Part shown: positions 56,450 through 64,000 of the stretch, in pieces
How positions within the stretch are numbered: the first letter of the stretch is position 1
Layout: each line of letters starts with the position of its first letter
Source: Brevibacterium sp. S22
GTDB taxonomy: Bacteria; Actinomycetota; Actinomycetes; Actinomycetales; Brevibacteriaceae
Length of the DNA stretch: 64,000 nt
Reading direction: 5' to 3'
Assembly: GCF_004745485.1 (NCBI RefSeq)
Contig: NZ_RHFG01000013.1
Span: 52,572 to 116,571 of the forward strand
The notes under the pieces: generated by a model
The model's database searches: none
The model's input: only the letters and a program-made list of their open reading frames with translations
Told to the model about the DNA's origin: nothing
Program-made: the position numbers and the translations under genes

Positions 56450-58116
56450 TGGCGGGCTCAACCGAAGGCTCGGAGAAGACGCAGCCGACATCGGGCGTGG
56501 ACTCGACGGCGAAGCAGGGGGACCGACCTGCCGCGAAGTCGACCGTGACGCAGCCGCAGCTCGGGTTCCTCGGCATGTGCCGGTGGGCCTGGACGCAGCT
56601 GACGACGATGCGGGTCGCCCTGATCCTCCTGCTCGTTCTCGCCCTCGCCGCGATTCCCGGATCTCTGCTGCCCCAGCGCATCCAGGACCCGGGCCGTGTG
56701 AACACCTTCCTGGAGGACAACGGTGCCTGGGGGCAGTTCCTCGACACCATTCAGATGTTCGACGTGTACTCCTCCATCTGGTTCTCTGCGATCTACCTGC
56801 TGCTGATGATCTCGCTCATCGGCTGCATCATCCCGCGGACGAAGCAGCACTGGAAGGCGATGCGTTCGTCCCCGCCCAAGGCGCCGAGGCGGCTGTCCCG
56901 GATGCCCGGATATGCCGATTTCGATTCGGCGCAGGGTGAGGCAGAGACCCGTGCGGACGCGGATGAGGCGTTCCTCGACGCCGCCGAGGCGCGGCTGAAG
57001 AAGTCCGGATACCGCATCAACCGGCAGTCCGATCACATCGCCGCCGAACGAGGCTATCTCCGGGAGACCGGCAACCTCGTCTTCCATATCGCCCTGCTCA
57101 TGGCGACCCTGACGATGGCGATCGGATCGCTGTTCGGCTACGAGGGTCAGCGCATCCTCGTCGAGGGTGAGACGTTCTCGAACTCGCTGGTCTCCTACGA
57201 TTCCTTCGAACCCGGGTCCTACTACGATGCGGACAATCTGCCGGACTTCCGACTCAAGCTCGATTCCTTCACCTCCACCTTCGACGATCAGGCGGTGGGC
57301 AACCAATTCGGTCAGCCGCGCAGCTTCGATGCGAAGGTGACGACGACTGCGGACGGTCACAGCGAATCGCATGTCCTCAAGGTCAACGAACCGGTGCGCG
57401 TGGGCGGCGTCGGCGTCTACCTCACCGGCAACGGCTACGCCCCCGAGGTGACCGTGCGCGATGCGAAGGGCGATATCGTCCACTCAGGTCCGCAGGTATT
57501 CATCCCGGACGGCGGGGACCCCGGATATTCGTCCGAAGGCGTCATCAAGGTCCCGGATTCGGCCGGCACGCAGATGGGCTTCGTCGGGGTGTTCCTGCCC
57601 ACAGCCGCTCAGAATCAGGACGGGGAACTGGTCTCGAGCTTCGCCGAGCTGCGCAATCCCTACCTCGTGATGAGCGGGTACACAGGCGACCTCGGCCTCG
57701 ATTCGGGAGTCCCGCAGTCCGTGTACTCCCTCGACGCAGAGAACATGGAGGAGATGACGGACGAGACAGGCAATCCGCTCGTCATCCAGCTCGCCGAGGG
57801 GGAGACGCAGAAGCTGCCGAACGGCGGTTCGGTGACCTTCGACGGAGTGAAGAAGTACATCGCCGTCGACATCTCCCAAGACCCGACGCAGGCACTCATG
57901 CTCATCAGCGCGATACTCGTTCTGGCGGGTCTCGGCCTGTCATTGTTCATTCCTCGACGTCGCGTGTGGGTGCGGATCAGGAACGGACACGCCGAGGTGG
58001 CCGCCCTGGCCCGCGGTGAGGATCCCATGGTCGAACGCGCCGTTGACGGCCTGGTGAAGGACCTGCGCGATCCGGAACCCGATGCGGGTGAGGACGGCGA
58101 TGGGGACGAAAGATGA
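56449..58116 (+). CDS. resB: cytochrome c biogenesis protein ResB
   Basis: 555-residue membrane protein with three N-terminal helices (MRVALILLLVLALAAIPGSLLPQ; IWFSAIYLLLMISLIGCIIP; LVFHIALLMATLTMAIGSLFGY), a long extracytoplasmic domain of about 300 residues, and a last helix near 485-505 before an acidic tail. With CcsB it forms the System II heme lyase. Its GTG at 56449 shares a base with the ccdA stop codon. Confidence 0.93.
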   Translation: MAGSTEGSEKTQPTSGVDSTAKQGDRPAAKSTVTQPQLGFLGMCRWAWTQLTTMRVALILLLVLALAAIPGSLLPQRIQDPGRVNTFLEDNGAWGQFLDTIQMFDVYSSIWFSAIYLLLMISLIGCIIPRTKQHWKAMRSSPPKAPRRLSRMPGYADFDSAQGEAETRADADEAFLDAAEARLKKSGYRINRQSDHIAAERGYLRETGNLVFHIALLMATLTMAIGSLFGYEGQRILVEGETFSNSLVSYDSFEPGSYYDADNLPDFRLKLDSFTSTFDDQAVGNQFGQPRSFDAKVTTTADGHSESHVLKVNEPVRVGGVGVYLTGNGYAPEVTVRDAKGDIVHSGPQVFIPDGGDPGYSSEGVIKVPDSAGTQMGFVGVFLPTAAQNQDGELVSSFAELRNPYLVMSGYTGDLGLDSGVPQSVYSLDAENMEEMTDETGNPLVIQLAEGETQKLPNGGSVTFDGVKKYIAVDISQDPTQALMLISAILVLAGLGLSLFIPRRRVWVRIRNGHAEVAALARGEDPMVERAVDGLVKDLRDPEPDAGEDGDGDER

Positions 58117-58142
58117 ACCCGAAGTACTACGCGGAGTAGAAT
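58114..58142 (+). promoter_or_regulatory. possible promoter for ccsB
   Basis: TGAACC (58114-58119) and TAGAAT (58137-58142) with a 17-nt spacer in the 133-nt gap between resB and ccsB. This is the only sizeable gap in the late part of the operon. Confidence 0.35.
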
Positions 58143-58249
58143 AGCCGCGGAGTGCACTTGGCCTCGGCTTCTTCACGGAGTCGGGCGGGCGCACGGACAG
58201 TCAGTCAGCAGCATGAGACAGAAGAGCACTCTTGGGGTGCGGAGGATGA

Positions 58250-59254
58250 ATGGACGTCAACACTGACCTCGCAATGTGGTCGAACCAGTTGATCATCTCG
58301 GCGATGATCGTCTACGCCGTCGCCATGATCTTCTACGCCTTCGACCTCTTCGGCGCGCGTGAACTCAAGACTTCGGAGTCCCGGGCCGCCAGCCCCGCCA
58401 AGGCCAGCACGGTGCGGCGGACGAACCGGAAGACGGCGACGACTGCGGTCCTCGACCGCCCCGACGACGATGACTCCGAGGCGGTGAAGTCGCCCCGGAA
58501 GAACCGGCACCGCGGAGCCCGCATCGGCACCTCGCTGCTCGTGCTCGCCATGCTCCTCCACGTCGGCGGAGTGCTCACCCGCGCCCTGTCCGTGGCGCGC
58601 GTGCCATGGGGCAACATGATGGAGTACGTCCTCTCTGCCACTGCGATCACCGTCATCGTCTACCTCCTCGTGCTGACGAAGAAGGACGTGCGCTATCTGG
58701 GGACGTTCGTCTCCGGGGGAGTGCTGCTGTGCCTGGGTCTGGCGATCACCGTCTTCTACACCCCGGCCGCGAAGCTCATCCCGGCCCTGGACTCCTACTG
58801 GATCGCCATCCATGTGCCGATCGCAATCCTCTCGACTTCTCTGCTCTACATCTCTGCGATCCTCGCGGTCTTCCAGATCCTCAAGAGCGTGCATGAGACC
58901 AAGGATCCGAAATGGCTGCGGTTCCTGCACCGTCTGCCCTCGAGCACCGACTTGGAGCGCACCTCGTACACGATTGCGGCCGTCGGCTTCATCACGTGGA
59001 CCTTCACCCTCATCGCCGGCGCCATCTGGGCCGAGGTGGCCTGGAGCCGCTACTGGGGGTGGGACTCGAAGGAGATCTGGACGTTCGTCGTCTGGGTCAT
59101 CTACGCTGCGTACCTGCACGCGCGTGCGACCCGCGGCTGGGGCCCGACGAAGGTGGCCGTGCTCAACCTCATCGGCATCGCCTCGGTGATCTTCAACTTC
59201 ACCGTCGTCAACATGTACTTCAACGGCCTGCACTCCTACTCCGGCCTCGACTGA
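58250..59254 (+). CDS. ccsB: cytochrome c biogenesis protein CcsB (ResC)
   Basis: 334-residue heme handling protein with about eight helices. The WWD-type heme motif reads SRYWGWDSKEIWTFVVW, with conserved histidines in MLLHVGGVL and the C-terminal NGLHSYSGL. It exports heme and joins it to apocytochrome c together with ResB. A charged loop of about 70 residues after the first helix is long for the family. GGAGG precedes the ATG. Confidence 0.94.
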   Translation: MDVNTDLAMWSNQLIISAMIVYAVAMIFYAFDLFGARELKTSESRAASPAKASTVRRTNRKTATTAVLDRPDDDDSEAVKSPRKNRHRGARIGTSLLVLAMLLHVGGVLTRALSVARVPWGNMMEYVLSATAITVIVYLLVLTKKDVRYLGTFVSGGVLLCLGLAITVFYTPAAKLIPALDSYWIAIHVPIAILSTSLLYISAILAVFQILKSVHETKDPKWLRFLHRLPSSTDLERTSYTIAAVGFITWTFTLIAGAIWAEVAWSRYWGWDSKEIWTFVVWVIYAAYLHARATRGWGPTKVAVLNLIGIASVIFNFTVVNMYFNGLHSYSGLD

Positions 59255-59623
59255 CTCTTCAGGCCGCCCTCAAGGCCGTTCGAACGTCCCGCAGCGGCAG
59301 CCAAATCTGCTGACGGCCCAGGTCGAGGTGAATAGCCCAGGTTCAAACGTGTGCTATTCACCTCGACCTGGGCCGTCAGCGTGCTGTAGGCGTGGAGCGG
59401 CTGCCTGCGGTTTGCTGGCCGAAGACCGTTGTGGTCCAGTCGGCTCTGAACCCACGTTCTTCGGTGGGCAGTTCAGAAGAAGGTGTACCGATTCGCCGGA
59501 TCGTTTCGCTGCCCAGACGCCGCTGTGACCGTGCCGGCGAGTGTGGCCCGCTGCGGTGAACGGATGTGGACTCAGAGGGTTCCAGGGTCGGCGGATGCGT
59601 GTGCTGAGGCGAGCGGGGCTAGA
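59255..59623. other. 369-nt convergent intergenic region
   Basis: No gene seen. It contains the 28-bp inverted repeat at 59309-59380 and a second hairpin at 59445-59477 (TCTGAAC and CCAC pairing with GTGG and GTTCAGA). Confidence 0.6.
59309..59380. repeat. perfect 28-bp inverted repeat after ccsB
   Basis: The arms (starting GCTGACGGCCCAGGTCGAGG) are perfectly complementary over 28 bp around a 16-nt loop. It lies 54 nt after the ccsB stop in a convergent region, so it may end transcription, but no T-run follows on either strand. Confidence 0.85.
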
Positions 59624-60055
59624 TCAGTTGGAGCGGCCGCGGCCTTCGCCCTTGGTTCCCCGGTCATCGGTGTCGGCGGAGGAATCAGCGGGATCGCTGT
59701 CATCATCCGACTTCTCGGAGTCGTCGCGTGGAGACTCCTCCTCATCGTCGTCCTGAGCCGGAGGTGCATGTTTGCCGAGTTTGAGTTCGCGATCGACTTG
59801 TCGCAGGTAGTCCGGGTCGTCATCGGGAGCGACCTGCCCGCGGGGGCGTGTGCCGCGCGAGGGCTTGTCTTCAGAGCCACGTCCGAACAGGTACCAGAGG
59901 ATGAACCCGAGGACGGGGATGAAGAGGATGATGAGTGCCCACGCGGGTTTGGGCAGGACTCGAATCAGACCCCGATCACGCAGCAGGCAATCGAAGAGTC
60001 CGTACAGTGTCACCGCTGCCGCCAGGACGATCGCGGCAATGAGTAGTCGAGCCAT
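59624..60055 (-). CDS. PLDc_N domain membrane protein with acidic tail
   Basis: 143-residue protein. Two N-terminal helices form the PLDc_N (phospholipase D N-terminal) domain (LLIAAIVLAAAVTLYGLFDCL; PAWALIILFIPVLGFILWYLFG). The remainder is a long Asp/Ser/Glu-rich tail. No HKD catalytic motif. I chose ATG 60055 over 60076 because TATCCT ends 6 nt upstream, the leaderless pattern. Second member of this family in the window. Confidence 0.8.
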   Translation of the reverse strand: MARLLIAAIVLAAAVTLYGLFDCLLRDRGLIRVLPKPAWALIILFIPVLGFILWYLFGRGSEDKPSRGTRPRGQVAPDDDPDYLRQVDRELKLGKHAPPAQDDDEEESPRDDSEKSDDDSDPADSSADTDDRGTKGEGRGRSN

Positions 60056-60100
60056 GTACCAAGGATAGTCCACCAACCTGAGCGCGGTCTCCAGCGGGCG

Positions 60101-60116
60101 GTGACAAGACTGTCAC
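60101..60116. promoter_or_regulatory. GTGACA-N4-TGTCAC palindrome
   Basis: Perfect 6+6 inverted repeat 10 nt upstream of the -10 box of the DUF4229 gene and about 45 bp from the divergent PLDc_N start. Position fits an operator. Confidence 0.4.
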
Positions 60117-60139
60117 GATCGGAGGCTAAAATTGGGACA

Positions 60140-60430
60140 ATGCGCACCTTCTGGCTCTACACACTCGCTCGCTTCGGCCTCATCATCGCCGCCGGCCTCG
60201 TCCTGTTCCCGTTCCTCGGCCTCAACCTGGTCATGGCAATCGCAGCAATCATCATCGGCGCGCTGCTCAGCTACCTGCTCCTGGGCAAGCTGCGCGCTCG
60301 AGCCGCCACCGAGATCGAAGCGAAGGTGGCCAAGCGGGCATCCAAGCCCAAGCGCGTCGGCGCCGATGAAGAGGCAGAGGATGAGATCGTCGAAGAGCGC
60401 CTCGGCGACGACGGCGACCAGCCCAAGTGA
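60140..60430 (+). CDS. DUF4229 small membrane protein
   Basis: 96-residue protein with two helices (LARFGLIIAAGLVLFPFLGL; VMAIAAIIIGALLSYLLLGKL) and a charged tail, matching actinobacterial DUF4229. It is usually found beside men genes, as here with menA. TAAAAT (60127-60132) ends 7 nt before the ATG, so the mRNA may be leaderless. The C-terminus runs into a 20-nt tandem repeat. Confidence 0.82.
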   Translation: MRTFWLYTLARFGLIIAAGLVLFPFLGLNLVMAIAAIIIGALLSYLLLGKLRARAATEIEAKVAKRASKPKRVGADEEAEDEIVEERLGDDGDQPK

Positions 60431-60470
60431 GCGGCGACCAGCCCAAGTGACCGGCGACCAGCCCAGACCA
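60411..60470 (+). repeat. three 20-nt tandem repeats at the DUF4229 stop codon
   Basis: The unit (N)CGGCGACCAGCCCAAGTGA occurs twice nearly exactly and a third time with a changed end. The first copy contains the stop codon of the DUF4229 gene. Confidence 0.85.
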
Positions 60471-60491
60471 GCCTGAATGAGCTGAGGCGCT

Positions 60492-61424
60492 TCAGAGCGC
60501 CAGTCCGAGGCCCATCAGCCCGGCGAAGGCCAGCCCGGTCAGTCCCGTGGACTTGATCGGCGGGATCAGCCCTGGACCTGTCGTGCCGCTGAGCACTGTC
60601 TTGAGTGGGTTGAGCGCCGGGACGAGGGCGAGGATCGCCAACGCGACAGCGGGATGGCCGTCGAGGATCGCCAGTGCCAGCAGAGCGAACGGCAGCAGCA
60701 CGAGCACCGCATAGGCGATGCGTGCGGCATTGTCGCCCATCCTCACGGCCAGAGTGATCTTGCCCGCCTCGGTGTCGCTGGGGATGTCCCGGAGGTTGTT
60801 GACCATGAGTACGGCAGACGCCAATGAGCCGATCGACACGGCGCCGGCCCAGCCGCTGAGGCTGAGATGGCCGACCTGCATCCACATCGTGCCCAAGGTC
60901 GCCACGAGCCCGAAGAACACGAACACGAAGACCTCGCCGAGACCCATATAGCCATAGGGGCGTCTGCCGCCCGTGTAGAACCAGGCGGCGGCGACGGCGG
61001 CGGCTCCGACGACGAGGAACCACCACGCCTGCGAGATGAGGACGAGTACGATGCCCGCGACGCCGGCCAGACCGAAGAAGACGAAGGCCGCCCGTTTGAC
61101 TTGAAGAGGTTCGGCCAGCCCGGTCGCCGTGAGACGGACAGGCCCGACACGTTCGTCATCGGTGCCGCGGATGCCGTCGGAATAGTCGTTGGCGTAGTTC
61201 GAGCCGATCTGCAGACACAGCGAGACGAGCAGCGCGAGGAAACCGCGCAGCAGGATCTGCCCGAAGCTGACATGGTCGTCATCGCCGGAGATGTCGTCGA
61301 GGATGAAGGCGGTGAATCCGCCGAGAGAACCGATCGCGGCGCCGGTTCCGATGAGGACGGGTGCGAGAGCCAGGGGCAGAGTTCGCAGTCGAGCTCCAGA
61401 AATCCACTGGGCGGCATCAGCCAT
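60492..61424 (-). CDS. menA: 1,4-dihydroxy-2-naphthoate polyprenyltransferase
   Basis: 310-residue UbiA-family prenyltransferase with about eight to nine helices. The first Asp-rich motif reads NYANDYSDGIRGTDD and the second NNLRDIPSDTEAGK. It attaches the isoprenoid tail in menaquinone synthesis at the membrane. Start at 61424 has GGTGAG upstream. It lies 38 nt after menE on the same strand. Confidence 0.93.
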   Translation of the reverse strand: MADAAQWISGARLRTLPLALAPVLIGTGAAIGSLGGFTAFILDDISGDDDHVSFGQILLRGFLALLVSLCLQIGSNYANDYSDGIRGTDDERVGPVRLTATGLAEPLQVKRAAFVFFGLAGVAGIVLVLISQAWWFLVVGAAAVAAAWFYTGGRRPYGYMGLGEVFVFVFFGLVATLGTMWMQVGHLSLSGWAGAVSIGSLASAVLMVNNLRDIPSDTEAGKITLAVRMGDNAARIAYAVLVLLPFALLALAILDGHPAVALAILALVPALNPLKTVLSGTTGPGLIPPIKSTGLTGLAFAGLMGLGLAL

Positions 61425-61462
61425 AGGTCTCGCTCACCTTCCTGTCGAATTGTGGAGCCGTC

Positions 61463-62698
61463 TTATATTACCGGTTGTTCACCAGTATGGGTATTCGCGT
61501 CACGCGCCATGAGATCGGCGGCGATCCGGGCCGCAGCGCTGCGATCGGGCTTGCCGATCGTCCGGTTCGGAATCTCGGCGACCGGGAAGACCAGCTGCGG
61601 GAGCAGCTGACCGGTCATCCCGTGATCGAGTGCATTGAGTCGCTGTGCCAATTCTCGCGCATTCTTCGCTCCGGCTCCACCGCCGTCAGCGATCCGGACG
61701 AGTGCGACGATCCGTTTTCCCCACTCCTCGTCCGGCACCCAGGTCACGAGCATCTCAGCGATCCCCGCCTTCTGCCAGCTCGGCAGCAGTCCGGCCTCCA
61801 GCGCATGTGGAGACACGTTCGTGCCTCCGGAGACGATGATGTCGTCGGCGCGCCCGAGCACACTGAGCACACCGGAATCGATTCGGCCCAAATCGCTGGT
61901 GTGCATGATCCGCACGCCCGCCTCATCGACGGTGAGTTCTGGGGAGTCTGTCGGGGTGATGATCCCGTCGGTGCTGATCTCGACGTAGCCGTCGGCGACG
62001 ACGGGGCCGGTCAGATCGATCGTTCCCGCCTCGGTGATGGTCGCCTCGACCCCGTCGAAGGGAACCCCGTCATAGACGCAGCCGCCCGCCGTCTCGCTCA
62101 TCCCGTAGGTGCGCACGATCGCCAGGCCCGCGTCCTCCGCGCGGTCGAGCAGCGACGGTGAGATCGCCGCCCCGCCGAGGAGGATGTGCGAGAGCCGTCC
62201 GGCCGCCTCGGCGGCGGGGTCGTCCTCGAGGATCCGGTGGAGTTGGGTGGGCACGATCGAGGTGTACGTCGGTCGCTCGCCCGCCCGGTCGACCAGGGCG
62301 CCGACCTCGGTGGTGAAGGACTGTGCCGTGAACCTCGCCGAGGCGGTCCTGACCGGGGCGCGGCCCGCCGAACGGGCACGCAGCTCGACTTGGAAGCCGG
62401 CGATGTGGTTGACCGGCAGACACAGGTGCCAGTCGCCGGGCCCGGAGAGGAACCGTTCGGTCGCCCGTGCCGAGGTGGTCAGTGCCTCAGCGGACAGAGC
62501 GACGGCTTTCGCCTTGCCCGTCGACCCGGAGGTGAAGAGGATGAGGGCCGGAGCAGGACCGTGACCGGCCCACACATCGGGGGTCGCCTCGGTGACGGCT
62601 CCGTCCCGACCAGATGGGAGGATGAGGATCGATTCGCCGGTGAGGGCACGATCGATGGCGACGGGCAGCTCGTCGGGGTGCAGTTCGCGGGCAGTCAT
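61463..62698 (-). CDS. menE: o-succinylbenzoate-CoA ligase
   Basis: 411-residue ANL-superfamily acyl-CoA synthetase, short as MenE proteins are. The P-loop reads ILFTSGSTGKAKAVALS, followed by RTYGMSETAGGCVYDG and GRADDIIVSGGTNVSP. It activates OSB for MenB. It starts 13 nt after the menB stop, so menB-menE-menA form one transcription unit. Confidence 0.9.
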   Translation of the reverse strand: MTARELHPDELPVAIDRALTGESILILPSGRDGAVTEATPDVWAGHGPAPALILFTSGSTGKAKAVALSAEALTTSARATERFLSGPGDWHLCLPVNHIAGFQVELRARSAGRAPVRTASARFTAQSFTTEVGALVDRAGERPTYTSIVPTQLHRILEDDPAAEAAGRLSHILLGGAAISPSLLDRAEDAGLAIVRTYGMSETAGGCVYDGVPFDGVEATITEAGTIDLTGPVVADGYVEISTDGIITPTDSPELTVDEAGVRIMHTSDLGRIDSGVLSVLGRADDIIVSGGTNVSPHALEAGLLPSWQKAGIAEMLVTWVPDEEWGKRIVALVRIADGGGAGAKNARELAQRLNALDHGMTGQLLPQLVFPVAEIPNRTIGKPDRSAAARIAADLMARDANTHTGEQPVI

Positions 62699-62711
62699 GC
62701 GCAGTCCGGGC

Positions 62712-63632
62712 TCAGTAGTACCAGGGGAACGGGGACCAGTCGGGGTCGCGTTTTTCCAGGAACGAGTCGCGGCCTTCGACGGCTTCGTCGGTCATATAGC
62801 CCAGTCGGGTGGCTTCGCCGGCGAAGACCTGCTGACCCATCAGCCCGTCGTCGACGAGGTTGAAGGCGAACTTGAGCATGCGCTGCGCGTTCGGGGACTT
62901 GCCGAGGATCTCGCGTGCCATCTGCAGGGCGGCGGTTTCGAGTTCGGCGTGGTCGACGACCTCGTTGACGGCACCCATGTCGGCCATCTCCTGTGCGGAG
63001 TAGGTGCGGCCGAGGAAGAAGATCTCGCGGGCCTTCTTCTGCCCGACCATCTTCGCCAGATACGCGGACCCGTAGCCGGCGTCGTAGGAGCCGACATCGG
63101 CATCGGTCTGCTTGAACTTCGCATGCTGGCGTGAGGCGATGGTCATATCGCAGACGACGTGGAGGCTGTGACCGCCGCCGGCGGCCCAGCCGGGGACGAC
63201 GGCGATGACGACCTTCGGCATGGTGCGGATGAGGCGCTGGACCTCGAGGATGTGGAGGCGTCCGGCCTGTGCCGGATCGACGCTCTCACGGGTCTCACCG
63301 GAGGCGTACTGGTAGCCCGACCGGCCGCGGATGCGCTGGTCGCCGCCGGAGCAGAACGCCCAGCCGCCGTCTTTCTCACTCGGGCCGTTGCCGGTGAGCA
63401 GGATGGCGCCGACGTCCGAGGTCTGGCGGGCATGGTCGAGGGCTCGGTAGAGCTCGTCGACGGTGTGCGGGCGGAAGGCGTTGCGGATTTCGGGGCGGTC
63501 GAAGGCGATGCGCACACAGCCGATGTCGTTGCCTGTGGCGGGGTCGATGGCCCGGTGGTAGGTGATATCGGTGAAGTCGAAGCCGGTGACTTCACGCCAG
63601 GCCGTGGGGTCGAAGATCTCTGAAACCGTCAT
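62712..63632 (-). CDS. menB: 1,4-dihydroxy-2-naphthoyl-CoA synthase
   Basis: 306-residue crotonase-fold enzyme. Diagnostic segments are AFCSGGDQRIRGRSGYQ, VAVVPGWAAGGGHSLHVVCD-type oxyanion loop, TDADVGSYDAGYGSAYLAK and the C-terminal DPDWSPFPWYY. Minus-strand TAGGCT ends 6 nt before the ATG, fitting the leaderless pattern. The divergent menC starts 66 bp away. Confidence 0.95.
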   Translation of the reverse strand: MTVSEIFDPTAWREVTGFDFTDITYHRAIDPATGNDIGCVRIAFDRPEIRNAFRPHTVDELYRALDHARQTSDVGAILLTGNGPSEKDGGWAFCSGGDQRIRGRSGYQYASGETRESVDPAQAGRLHILEVQRLIRTMPKVVIAVVPGWAAGGGHSLHVVCDMTIASRQHAKFKQTDADVGSYDAGYGSAYLAKMVGQKKAREIFFLGRTYSAQEMADMGAVNEVVDHAELETAALQMAREILGKSPNAQRMLKFAFNLVDDGLMGQQVFAGEATRLGYMTDEAVEGRDSFLEKRDPDWSPFPWYY

Positions 63633-63697
63633 GGCTCAAGCCTAGCGCTTGACCCTTCCCACACGGTCCGGGGCCGGGCGAGCGTTAGTCTGGGGTC

Positions 63698-63976
63698 ATG
63701 GCCGATACTGCGCGACCGCACCCCGATGCACCTGTCTGTGAACTCGCCGCTTCCGCACCGCTCGATCTGCCCGCACACTTCGCTGAGGTCATCGAGGACC
63801 TGCATGTGGTGCGGCTGCCGATGGTCACCCGTTTCAGGGGGATCATGGAGAGGGAGGTGGCGCTCTTCTCCGGTCCAGATGGGTGGGCGGAGTTCTCCCC
63901 GTTCGTCGAATACGGCACCGTGGCGGTCTCGTATACTCCGCAGCGCGCCCACGTGTCTTGCTGTGCCCACGTATGA
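63698..63976 (+). pseudogene. menC: o-succinylbenzoate synthase, N-terminal fragment
   Basis: The first 73 codons resemble the start of MenC (VVRLPMVTRFRGIMEREVALF; DGWAEFSPFVEYG). After about 63916 the similarity stops and the frame ends 19 codons later at 63976. Full-length enzymes have about 320 residues. Neither other frame resumes the family sequence within the remaining 84 nt, so a rearrangement or mobile-element insertion is more likely than a simple frameshift. TAGTCT (63686-63691) ends 6 nt before the ATG. The rest lies outside the window. Confidence 0.55.
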
Positions 63977-64000
63977 CGTAGTCCTCTGGCGACTAAACAA

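Noticed and set aside
63629..64000. Minus-strand open frame reaching the window end, considered as a transposase fragment at the menC break
   Set aside because: Most of it is antisense to menC and the remaining 80 nt are too short to identify an element.

Overview
The window is chromosomal DNA of a high-GC Gram-positive bacterium (Actinomycetota). Markers are Lsr2, a bS22-type small ribosomal protein, System II cytochrome c maturation, menaquinone genes and a ykoEDC thiamine transporter under a TPP riboswitch. Gene content and protein style suggest a Brevibacterium-like member of the Micrococcales; this genus guess is inference. I see no prophage, CRISPR array or complete insertion sequence. 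Almost all of the window is housekeeping and central metabolism.

Layout. 1-9.6 kb: PH-domain membrane protein, DUF2520 protein, lysS, lsr2, a macrolide-phosphotransferase-like kinase, clpC and an argA-type acetyltransferase. 9.6-15.2 kb: mutY, a secreted or anchored acidic protein, a VOC protein, radA, map and two very small membrane proteins lying between two hairpins that share a loop sequence. 15.3-19.3 kb: an FAD oxidase plus ALDH7 dehydrogenase pair, probably L-pipecolate/lysine catabolism, with a divergent LysR regulator. 19.3-25.9 kb: methyltransferase, ABM monooxygenase, a DUF4287-like protein, the thiamine ECF transporter, a universal stress protein and a DUF4916 protein. 26-31.3 kb: methylcitrate cycle operon prpDBC with an enoyl-CoA hydratase, then Ppx/GppA. 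31.5-36.8 kb: glycerol genes glpD-glpF-glpK and a TIM-barrel epimerase. 36.9-40.7 kb: proC, a RamA-like LuxR regulator and DUF485-actP acetate uptake. 40.7-42.7 kb: an orphan AbiEi/DUF559-like gene between two related hairpins, then tRNA-Gly(CCC). 42.8-46.1 kb: Ktr/Trk potassium uptake and a divergent acuC-type deacetylase. 46.3-59.3 kb: bS22, glutaredoxin, rex, a hemA-hemC gene fusion, hemD, hemB, a MarR regulator, hemL, a phosphatase, tlpA, ccdA, resB and ccsB, which form one heme and cytochrome c supercluster. 59.6-64 kb: small membrane proteins, then menA, menE and menB on the minus strand and a divergent, apparently broken menC at the window edge.

Together the genes describe an aerobic heterotroph that uses glycerol, acetate, propionate and probably lysine or pipecolate, and that links menaquinone respiration to heme and cytochrome c assembly. 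Redox control by Rex is suggested because rex is the first gene of the heme operon.

The main unusual observations are the HemA-HemC fusion protein; two hairpins with different self-complementary stems but a shared 24-nt loop; a second hairpin pair flanking the AbiEi-like gene; a recurrent -10-like hexamer 6-7 nt before the ATG of 15 genes, suggesting many leaderless transcripts; and a menC reading frame whose family similarity stops abruptly near the window edge.
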